43,336 nt of DNA from Bacteroidales bacterium (lineage in GTDB: Bacteria; Bacteroidota; Bacteroidia; Bacteroidales; DTU049), in contig JAFGWG010000070.1 of assembly GCA_016937255.1 (NCBI GenBank), positions 1 through 43,336 on the forward strand, in the 5' to 3' direction. The translations under genes and the position numbers were made by a program. Below are positions 9,423 to 16,064 of this stretch, one piece after another; within the stretch, counting starts at the first letter, position 1, and every line of letters begins with the position of its first letter. The notes under the pieces are model-generated. The model was given only the letters and a program-made list of their open reading frames with translations. It did not search any database and had not been told where the DNA came from.

Positions 9423-10274
9423 ATGAAAACACTGATTTTAAGCTGCTTATTATTTATGGGTATTAGTCTGGGAGCATTTGCCCAGGTAATGGATACACCC
9501 ATGGATAATTTCTATGATGACAGAAATGGTGAGAATACCATTTCAAGGGAACCAGTTCCTTATCAACATGTTAGAAAAGCCGATGTATTTTGGGCAAAAA
9601 GAATTTGGCGCGTAATTGATTTACGTGAAAAAATCAATCACCCTTTATACTATCCGCTTGATGAAACAAATGGAAGAACCAGTTTAATGAGTGTGATATT
9701 AAATGGAATTCAAGAAGGTTCAGTAACTGCCTATAATGTAGAAAGTGATGAATTCAAAACTCCATTATCTGATGGCGAAGTCAAAAACATCTTGATCAAG
9801 TATGATACGATTCGAAATCGCTTCGACCCAATGACAGCTGAGCAATTGCCGGATACTGTAATTGAAGATCCTTTCGATCCATCAACAATTACCATGCTTC
9901 GACTAAAAGAAGACTGGTTCTTTGACAAGCAACGTTCTGTTATTGAGGTTCGTATTCTTGGAATATGTCCTGTAAAAGAAAAGTATGGTGATGATGGCGA
10001 ATTTCAAGGAAATGTTCCAATCTTTTGGGTCTATTTCCCTGAAGCCCGTCAGGTTTTTGTCAAATACGAAGTTTTTAACCGATTTAATGATGGTCAAAGA
10101 CTAAGTTATGATGACTGGTTCTTTAAAAGGTTCTTTAGCAGTTATGTCATAAAAGAGTCAAATGTATATGACAGATATATACAGAATTATACTACTGGAA
10201 TGGATGCTCTGCTGGAAAGTGAAAGAGTTGAAGAAGCAACTTTCGTATTCGAACATGACCTTTGGGAATACTAG
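9423..10274 (+). CDS. gldN: GldN/PorN, T9SS ring protein
   Basis: 283 residues with a Sec signal peptide, MKTLILSCLLFMGISLGAFA, cleaved before QV; there is no lipobox, so it is a soluble periplasmic protein. Recognisable GldN features are ADVFWAKRIWRVIDLREKIN, the HPLYYPL segment, LKEDWFFDKQRSVIEVRILG and the late SYDDWFFKRFFSSYVIKESN. It partners GldK in the periplasmic ring. It is the last gene of the operon, and a strong intrinsic terminator follows 24 bases after the stop. Confidence 0.95.
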   Translation: MKTLILSCLLFMGISLGAFAQVMDTPMDNFYDDRNGENTISREPVPYQHVRKADVFWAKRIWRVIDLREKINHPLYYPLDETNGRTSLMSVILNGIQEGSVTAYNVESDEFKTPLSDGEVKNILIKYDTIRNRFDPMTAEQLPDTVIEDPFDPSTITMLRLKEDWFFDKQRSVIEVRILGICPVKEKYGDDGEFQGNVPIFWVYFPEARQVFVKYEVFNRFNDGQRLSYDDWFFKRFFSSYVIKESNVYDRYIQNYTTGMDALLESERVEEATFVFEHDLWEY

Positions 10275-10297
10275 AATTACGAAACAATCATGATATT

Positions 10298-10327
10298 AAA
10301 CCTCGTTATTTTTAACGGGGTTTTTTT
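10298..10327 (+). terminator. Rho-independent terminator of the T9SS operon
   Basis: Perfect 10-bp stem (AAACCTCGTT with AACGGGGTTT, one G-U pair), a 6-base loop and a run of T directly behind it. It lies between the gldN stop and the convergent yifB stop at 10335. The AAAs at its left edge give some T-tract on the other strand, so it may serve both genes. Confidence 0.88.
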
Positions 10328-10334
10328 ATGCAAT

Positions 10335-11870
10335 CTACAAACCCCATGTATCGCGATCAAGACTTCGGTATTGTATAGCCTCTGCCAAATGATGAGTTTG
10401 TACCTCTACGGAATGATCAAGATCAGCAATGGTGCGGGCAAGTTTTCTAATCCTATCATACGCACGCGCACTCAGATTCAATTTTTCCATTGCATTACTC
10501 AACATACGACTGCTATTTTCATCCAAATGGCAAAATTGCTCCAACTGGTTGGGAGCGATTTGAGCATTGCAAAACAAATGATCGTAGCCTTTAAATCGTT
10601 GTAATTGATAATTTCGAGCTGCCACTACACGCTTCCTAACATCGGCCGAGGACTCGCCTTTTTCCATAGATGATAAATCATTTATAGCTACTGGAACAAC
10701 CTCTACATGAATATCAATTCGATCTAGAAGTGGCCCGGAAATTCGGCTAAGGTATTTTTTTACAGATCCCGGCACGCAACTACATTCTTTTCCCGGATGG
10801 TTATAATAGCCACATGGGCAGGGATTCATTGCCGAAACCAACATAATTGATGCAGGATAATCTACACTTAAGCGAGCTCGTGATATGGTTACCACACGAT
10901 CTTCAAGAGGCTGACGCATCACTTCCAAAACTGTACGTTTGAATTCAGGAAGCTCATCTAAAAAGAGAACTCCATTATGGGCTAAACTTATTTCGCCCGG
11001 CTGAGGATATGTCCCTCCGCCCACTAAAGCTACATCGCTAATGGTATGATGCGGAGATCTAAATGGTCGAACCTGCAACAAGCCGCCATTATTTCCAAGT
11101 TTCCCCGCAACAGAATGAATTTTTGTAGATTCTAGTGCTTCTTCTGGCGTAAGAGGAGGCAAAATACTTGGTATTCGTTTAGCCAACATGGTTTTACCAG
11201 ATCCAGGAGGACCAATCATAATGGCATTATGCCCGCCAGCCGCAGCAATTTCCAATGCTCGCTTTACATTCTCCTGACCTTTTACATCGGAAAAATCGAA
11301 AGGATAATCGGCATTGAATTCATCGCCAAATATATTGATGAAAACCGCTGGTTCCCTCTCTTCCCTACCCTCAAAAAAATTACATAAAGCCGAAAGTGTT
11401 GAAAACCCATATATATCAAGCCCCTCAACAACTGATGCTTCCTTCACGTTGACATCTGGTAAAACTAAAGATTTATAACCCCTGTTTCGCGCTTCTATTG
11501 CAATAGAAAGTGCACCTCTAACCGACATTATGCTTCCATCTAATGAAAGTTCACCAACAATTAAAAAATCGCTAAAATCGTGTCGCCGAATTTGCTCTGA
11601 TGCCGATAATATTCCAACTGCAATTGCTAAATCATAAGAAGATCCCTCTTTCTTAACATCTGCAGGAGCAAGATTTATAGTTACTTTTTTCCCCGGATAG
11701 AAAAACCCGCTATTTTTTAATGCCGGTTCGATTCTGGAACGACTTTCCTTTACCGCATTATCAGGCAAGCCAGCCATAAATGTTCCCAACCCAGAACTCA
11801 TATCAACTTCCACAGATACTACAAAAGCATCAATTCCTTGTAAAGCGCACGCATAATTTTTAACAATCAT
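10335..11870 (-). CDS. YifB/ComM family Mg-chelatase-like AAA ATPase
   Basis: 511 residues. The N-terminal ChlI/Lon-S5-like domain (about 1-190) contains FMAGLPDNAVKESRSRI and VTINLAPADVKKEGSSYDLA. The Mg-chelatase AAA domain has Walker A GPPGSGKT at 220-227 and Walker B VLFLDE at 301-306. A four-cysteine cluster, NPCPCGYYNH...CSC, sits near 350-368, and arginine-rich sensor regions (SRISGPLLDRIDIHVEV) follow. ComM of naturally competent bacteria is a helicase that promotes branch migration during transformation; the role in Bacteroidetes is not established. The ATG at 11870 is the only plausible start. The gene runs divergently from a small lipoprotein and convergently to gldN. Confidence 0.93.
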   Translation of the reverse strand: MIVKNYACALQGIDAFVVSVEVDMSSGLGTFMAGLPDNAVKESRSRIEPALKNSGFFYPGKKVTINLAPADVKKEGSSYDLAIAVGILSASEQIRRHDFSDFLIVGELSLDGSIMSVRGALSIAIEARNRGYKSLVLPDVNVKEASVVEGLDIYGFSTLSALCNFFEGREEREPAVFINIFGDEFNADYPFDFSDVKGQENVKRALEIAAAGGHNAIMIGPPGSGKTMLAKRIPSILPPLTPEEALESTKIHSVAGKLGNNGGLLQVRPFRSPHHTISDVALVGGGTYPQPGEISLAHNGVLFLDELPEFKRTVLEVMRQPLEDRVVTISRARLSVDYPASIMLVSAMNPCPCGYYNHPGKECSCVPGSVKKYLSRISGPLLDRIDIHVEVVPVAINDLSSMEKGESSADVRKRVVAARNYQLQRFKGYDHLFCNAQIAPNQLEQFCHLDENSSRMLSNAMEKLNLSARAYDRIRKLARTIADLDHSVEVQTHHLAEAIQYRSLDRDTWGL

Positions 11871-11923
11871 AGTACCGTAATGTCCAATAAAAATACGATT
11901 TTTTCATTATTTAAGAAGATAAT

Positions 11924-11955
11924 TTTGCTTTTTAGCTATATTGGAATTATTTTTG
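11924..11955 (+). promoter_or_regulatory. Bacteroidetes-type promoter of the 11980 lipoprotein
   Basis: TTTG at 11924-11927, 20-base spacer, TATTTTTG at 11948-11955: exact matches to the Bacteroidetes -33 and -7 boxes at standard spacing. The expected start near 11962 leaves a leader of about 18 bases to the ATG at 11980. Confidence 0.6.
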
Positions 11956-11979
11956 TGTAATACTGTAAAAACAAAAAGG

Positions 11980-12399
11980 ATGAAAAAGTCAGCATTTCTA
12001 TACTTTGCTCTTGCCAGTTTATTTGCAATTACCATACTATCATGCCAACCCGACGATCCGGATGATAATATCAACACGGACGATCGCACAAAATTTGATG
12101 CTGCTTGGCTTTGTACCGAAAGCTCACAAATGACATATACTGTAAATATTGATATAGATAGCAGCAATACTACACAAATTAAACTATATAATTTCCATCA
12201 CCTTGGTTTTGAGGAAATGGTTTCTGGAATTGTGAGTGGAAACACCGTTACACTTCCAAGTCAAACTGCTTGTCAGGGAACCATCACTATTGAAGGTACT
12301 TCCAGTATGCAAAGTAATCAAAACATAATTGATTTTTATTATACCGTAAACGATGGTGTAAATTTAGATACAATAACTGCTGTGTATACCAAACAGTAA
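11980..12399 (+). CDS. Small hypothetical lipoprotein
   Basis: 139 residues from the ATG at 11980; an in-frame TTG at 11941 lies upstream of the predicted transcript start and is rejected. The protein begins with a lysine pair and a hydrophobic stretch ending ITILSC, a lipobox with the acylated Cys near residue 22. An acidic Asp/Pro-rich linker (QPDDPDDNINTDDR) follows, a common arrangement in surface-directed Bacteroidetes lipoproteins. The remainder looks beta-rich (FDAAWLCTESSQMTYTVNID; ITIEGTSSMQSNQNIIDFYY) and small enough for one beta-barrel or lipocalin-like domain. I do not recognise a named family. Its stop codon abuts that of the convergent DUF4296 gene with no gap. Confidence 0.8.
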   Translation: MKKSAFLYFALASLFAITILSCQPDDPDDNINTDDRTKFDAAWLCTESSQMTYTVNIDIDSSNTTQIKLYNFHHLGFEEMVSGIVSGNTVTLPSQTACQGTITIEGTSSMQSNQNIIDFYYTVNDGVNLDTITAVYTKQ

Positions 12400-12759
12400 T
12401 TAGTTTTCAATAGGTCCCAAATTGGTTTCTATTATAATCAAACTATCCTGCACATTCTGATTTATTCTTTTTATAAGTTCAGGCCTTGCACAATAATAAT
12501 CGAAAGATCGAAATAATATTGTGGTATCTATTTTATGCTTTTCAAACATCAAGGTATAGTAATGTTCGCTATAATACACATTATTCTGACCCTCACGCTC
12601 TTTCTGACGAATTAAAGCTTCAGTCATATACATATCAAACATCACTGCTTCCATTTGAGCTTCTGTAAGCACTGAGTCATGGAGGGAAGACTCATTTTCT
12701 TTAGACCCAGAACATGAAATCAAACCAAAAAGAAAAATAAGAATCAGCCATTTTTTCAT
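12400..12759 (-). CDS. DUF4296 family lipoprotein
   Basis: 119 residues from the ATG at 12759 (a TTG two codons upstream is less likely). The signal ends GLISC with a conserved lipobox. The body fits DUF4296: LTEAQMEAVMFDMYMTEALI, then YYTLMFEKHKIDTTILFRSF, YYCARPELIKRI and NVQDSL. This all-helical family is widespread in Bacteroidetes and has no assigned function. The gene faces the small lipoprotein tail to tail with abutting stops. Upstream it has an exact -7 box overlapped by a 19-bp palindrome, so regulated expression is likely. Confidence 0.85.
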   Translation of the reverse strand: MKKWLILIFLFGLISCSGSKENESSLHDSVLTEAQMEAVMFDMYMTEALIRQKEREGQNNVYYSEHYYTLMFEKHKIDTTILFRSFDYYCARPELIKRINQNVQDSLIIIETNLGPIEN

Positions 12760-12796
12760 AAACAAGAAACGCTAATTAGAAAATGCTATTGTGCTA

Positions 12797-12804
12797 CAAA
12801 GATA
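12797..12804 (-). promoter_or_regulatory. -7 box of the DUF4296 gene
   Basis: Read on the minus strand this is TATCTTTG, an exact TAnnTTTG match. It puts the transcript start near 12788, about 28 bases before the ATG at 12759. No clear -33 TTG is seen; the expected place is partly filled by the palindrome at 12801-12819, which may mean an activator- or repressor-dependent promoter. Confidence 0.5.
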
Positions 12805-12819
12805 AGAATGATTCTTATC
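12801..12819. promoter_or_regulatory. 19-bp perfect palindrome, Fur-box-like operator
   Basis: GATAAGAATGATTCTTATC: two perfect 9-bp arms around a central G. It shares 14 of 19 positions with the classical Fur box (GATAATGATAATCATTATC). It overlaps the minus-strand -7 box of the DUF4296 gene by four bases and lies about 46 bases before the -7 box of the DUF1338 gene. Binding by an iron-type regulator is inferred from the resemblance only. Confidence 0.55.
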
Positions 12820-12864
12820 ATTTTTACAGATCATTGCCAGTATAAAATTGGACCAAGATCGTTG

Positions 12865-12872
12865 TAAATTTG
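12865..12872 (+). promoter_or_regulatory. -7 box of the DUF1338 gene
   Basis: TAAATTTG is an exact TAnnTTTG match, 22 bases before the ATG at 12894. It overlaps the in-frame TTG at 12870, which therefore cannot be the start if this promoter is used. No -33 TTG at the normal distance was found. Confidence 0.45.
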
Positions 12873-12893
12873 TATAGTAAAAAACGCAAAATC

Positions 12894-13700
12894 ATGAATT
12901 ACGACAAATTATTCTCAAAACTATGGGCTGATTATACTGAAAAGAACCCACAAGCCCTAAAAATATACGAATCTTTTGTGGCCAATGGCGAAAAAGTCAT
13001 TAATGACCATATAGCATTTCGCACCTTCAATTTACCTGAAACTTCTATTGAAGTGCTTTCAAAAGCATTTCTTGAAGTTGGATTTGTGGAAAAAGGCTCT
13101 TATGTATTTGAACAGAAAAAACTATTTGCAAAGCATTTTGAGCATCCTGAAAGACCAGATGCACCAAGGGTTTTTATTAGTGAGTTGAAAATTGAAGAAT
13201 TCAGCCCTGAACTTCAAAAAACCGTAAAAGAAATCGTTGGCAAAATTCCACAGCAAATTCTTCAATCGCCTGAGATTATTCTGGCCGGCAATCAATGGGG
13301 GAAACCTTCGCATAAAGTATATGAAAAGCTAAGAGAAGAAAGCGAATACGCCGCATGGCTCTATGTAAACGGTTTTACGGTAAACCATTTTACGGTAAGT
13401 GTTACACATCTGGAAAAGATGAACGACATTTATGCCGTAAATGATTTTCTTAAAAACCAAGGCTACCTGATGAACGACGGCGCCGGTGAGGTACAGGGAA
13501 CACCAGAAGAACTACTGGAGCAATCGTCGGTAAAAGCTGAGCTGAAGGATGTGGAATTTGAAGAAGGCACGTATCAGGTTCCGGCTTGCTATTACGAGTT
13601 TGCCAAACGATATCCCGATGCCAATGGAAAGCTCTATAATGGATTTATAGCCAAATCTGCAGACAAGATTTTCCAGAGCACGGATTTTTATGAGAAATAG
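12894..13700 (+). CDS. DUF1338 family protein (2-oxoadipate dioxygenase/decarboxylase-like)
   Basis: 268 residues. The DUF1338 family includes HglS, an Fe(II)-dependent enzyme turning 2-oxoadipate into 2-hydroxyglutarate in lysine catabolism. Family features: NDHIAFRTFN near residue 43 with the first metal His, NGFTVNHFTVSVTHLEKMN in the middle with the second, and the late VPACYYEFAKRYPD with the likely metal Glu. These map onto the two-His/one-Glu iron site, so the site looks intact. The first HglS-type work was in Pseudomonas; the exact substrate here is inferred. The start follows the -7 box at 12865. It converges on recG with 18 bases between stops. Confidence 0.85.
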   Translation: MNYDKLFSKLWADYTEKNPQALKIYESFVANGEKVINDHIAFRTFNLPETSIEVLSKAFLEVGFVEKGSYVFEQKKLFAKHFEHPERPDAPRVFISELKIEEFSPELQKTVKEIVGKIPQQILQSPEIILAGNQWGKPSHKVYEKLREESEYAAWLYVNGFTVNHFTVSVTHLEKMNDIYAVNDFLKNQGYLMNDGAGEVQGTPEELLEQSSVKAELKDVEFEEGTYQVPACYYEFAKRYPDANGKLYNGFIAKSADKIFQSTDFYEK

Positions 13701-13718
13701 GTTTGGGTCTTCTAAAAC

Positions 13719-15824
13719 CTAAGCAATATTCAAAAACGAATTTTTGCCACCGTATTGTATAAAGGCATTGCGGAGGCATTGGTTTTCGGGTTTTACCAAC
13801 TCGGGGTCGTCTTCTACGATTTCTGCAGCTAGTTTTTTGGCGTAATTGATAATTTTGAAATCGCGAATCAAATCGAGCCATTTGAAATCGAGTTCGCCGC
13901 TTTGACGTGTACCCAGAATATCGCCGGGGCCACGCATTTTCATGTCTTCTTCTGCAATAACAAACCCGTCGTTAGAGGAAAGCATAGCATTGATACGGGC
14001 TTTACCCTCATCGCTGAGTTTATTTCCACCCATTAACACACAATACGATTGATCGGCTCCCCTGCCCACGCGGCCACGCAATTGATGCAATTGTGCCAGA
14101 CCAAAACGCTCGGCATTTTCTATCACCATCATGCTGGCATTAGGAACATCAACGCCAACTTCAATTACCGTAGTGGACACCAAAATGTCTGCAATTCCCC
14201 TCTTGAAGCGATCCATAGTGCGATCCTTATCATCGTGTTTCATTCGCCCATGAAGGATTCCAACTTCAAAAGGCGGCATTGGGAAATCGCGAACTACGCC
14301 TTCATAACCACTTTCCAAAGCAATAAGATCTAGCTTTTCGCTTTCACTTATAAGAGGATAAACAATATAGATTTGTCTTTTCTGCGCCAGCTGCTGCTTC
14401 ATGAGCTTAATAACCTTATTGCGGGTGCTTTCGGTGAAAAACAAAGTCTGAACAGGTTTGCGTCCGGGCGGAAGTTCGTCAATAATACTTACATCAAGAT
14501 CGCCATATACCGACAAAGCCAGAGTTCTCGGGATTGGAGTCGCCGTCATGACCAGTACGTGAATAGGATCGGTACTTTTCTTCTGAAGTTTAGCTCTTTG
14601 TTTTACTCCAAAACGATGTTGCTCATCAATTACAGCTAATGCAAGTTTTTGAAATTTCACGGGATCTTCAATCAGTGCATGTGTACCCACAATAATATTG
14701 ATACTACCCTCTTCAAGTTCCTGAAGGATTTCTCTTTTCTCTTTAGCCTTAGTGCTCCCAGTTAAAAGGCGAACACTCACCTTCATATCTCTAAGCAAAT
14801 TCCTAATGGTATTATAATGCTGCTGCGCAAGAATTTCTGTTGGAGCCATCATGCAGGCTTGATATCCGTTATCGACTGCGATAAGCATAGACATGAGTGC
14901 CACCACGGTTTTGCCGCTACCTACATCGCCTTGCAATAGACGATTCATGCGATACGCTCCCGCTAAATCTTTATGAATATCCTTCATCACCCTTTTCTGA
15001 GCTCCGGTGAGTTCAAATCCGAGGTTTTTATAGTAGAAATAGTTGAAATGCTCGCCAACCGTTTTCAAAACAATATTACTTTTGGCTTGCTTACGTCTTT
15101 TCACTTGTATGCGATGGCGCAATTGCAGAAAAAGAGCCTCTTCGAAGCGAAATCTTTTCAGGCTACGATCGAGCAATTTCGAATCGTCAGGAATATGTAC
15201 ATTTTTATACGCCTCATCAATAGAAGGCAAGAGAAGTTTCTCTCTTAATGCATCGGGCAAGGTTTCGGCAAATTGACCTCTGCATCGCACCAGAGCTTCG
15301 GCCATCAGTTTTCCAATGGCTTTTGAGTCCAGCCCTTTTGATTTCAGTTTTTCAGTGCTATTATACACCGGTTGCATTTTACCAGAAAAATAGACCGCCT
15401 TAAACTCATCAATACTCATCATTTCCGGGTGAGGAATATATAGTTGACGGTTGAACATATTCACTTTTCCAAAAAGAATGAATTTGGTATGTGGGTTGAT
15501 TTTTTCAAGCACCCAGTTATGGCTTTTGAACCAAATTACAGTGATGGATCCACTTTCATCAGAGAAATTGACACTTAATCGGCTTGCACGACCTCTGCCC
15601 TGCACTTCAGCACCAGAAAAATAACCGGAAATTTGAACCATGCCGGAGTCGATTTTAACATCGGCAATTTTATTCATTCCAGATCGATCGATATATCGAA
15701 ATGGAAAATAGTTCAGTAGGTCGCCAAAACTAAAAATACCAAGCTCTTTTTTGAATAAATCTGCGCGAGCCGGTCCAACTCCCTTGAGGTATTCAATTTC
15801 CGTATCTATAATTTTAGCAGACAT
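13719..15824 (-). CDS. recG: ATP-dependent DNA helicase RecG
   Basis: 701 residues, the usual length. Unwinds branched DNA and remodels stalled forks. An N-terminal helix-hairpin-like stretch (LKGVGPARADLFKKELGI) leads into the OB-fold wedge domain (about 60-135; ISGYFSGAEVQGRGR). The SF2 helicase core has Walker A GDVGSGKT at 299-306, DEQH at 400-403, TATPIPRTLALSVYGD, and motif VI QLRGRVGRGADQSYCVLM. The C-terminal TRG-type region (MRGPGDILGTRQSGELDFKW) is present. The ATG at 15824 is the likely start. A TAnnTTTG match at 15829-15836 (minus) would make the transcript nearly leaderless, so the true promoter is uncertain. Confidence 0.97.
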   Translation of the reverse strand: MSAKIIDTEIEYLKGVGPARADLFKKELGIFSFGDLLNYFPFRYIDRSGMNKIADVKIDSGMVQISGYFSGAEVQGRGRASRLSVNFSDESGSITVIWFKSHNWVLEKINPHTKFILFGKVNMFNRQLYIPHPEMMSIDEFKAVYFSGKMQPVYNSTEKLKSKGLDSKAIGKLMAEALVRCRGQFAETLPDALREKLLLPSIDEAYKNVHIPDDSKLLDRSLKRFRFEEALFLQLRHRIQVKRRKQAKSNIVLKTVGEHFNYFYYKNLGFELTGAQKRVMKDIHKDLAGAYRMNRLLQGDVGSGKTVVALMSMLIAVDNGYQACMMAPTEILAQQHYNTIRNLLRDMKVSVRLLTGSTKAKEKREILQELEEGSINIIVGTHALIEDPVKFQKLALAVIDEQHRFGVKQRAKLQKKSTDPIHVLVMTATPIPRTLALSVYGDLDVSIIDELPPGRKPVQTLFFTESTRNKVIKLMKQQLAQKRQIYIVYPLISESEKLDLIALESGYEGVVRDFPMPPFEVGILHGRMKHDDKDRTMDRFKRGIADILVSTTVIEVGVDVPNASMMVIENAERFGLAQLHQLRGRVGRGADQSYCVLMGGNKLSDEGKARINAMLSSNDGFVIAEEDMKMRGPGDILGTRQSGELDFKWLDLIRDFKIINYAKKLAAEIVEDDPELVKPENQCLRNAFIQYGGKNSFLNIA

Positions 15825-16030
15825 AGAACAAATGTACGCATATTACAATAAAACTTAAGACCGAAAAGCATTTGTTTGATTATTAAGAGAAAAAACACCA
15901 AAAAGACTTTTTTTAATATAAATCGTCTAAATGGGTCATTTTTTATATATAATGGCAAATATCATCGCTCTGAATTTTCTTTTCCATGCAATATTTAACG
16001 ATTTTTAACGTATGATTGTCAGCATCGTTC

Positions 16031-16038
16031 TATCTTTG
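16031..16038 (+). promoter_or_regulatory. -7 box of the SNF2 helicase gene
   Basis: TATCTTTG, an exact TAnnTTTG match, 26 bases before the ATG at 16065. No TTG at the standard -33 distance. The surrounding 240-base divergent region between recG and this gene holds no other feature I can support. Confidence 0.45.
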
Positions 16039-16064
16039 TACATTGCTAATTCTGAATATAGAAA

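Noticed and set aside
13698-13721. TAGGTTT/AAACCTA inverted repeat spanning both stops of DUF1338 and recG as a terminator
   Set aside because: The stem is only 7 bp, no T-run follows on either strand, and part of the symmetry comes from the two TAG stops facing each other.
15829-15836. Exact TAnnTTTG box on the minus strand before recG
   Set aside because: It would start the transcript at or inside the ATG at 15824 and has no -33 box, so it was not listed as a promoter.
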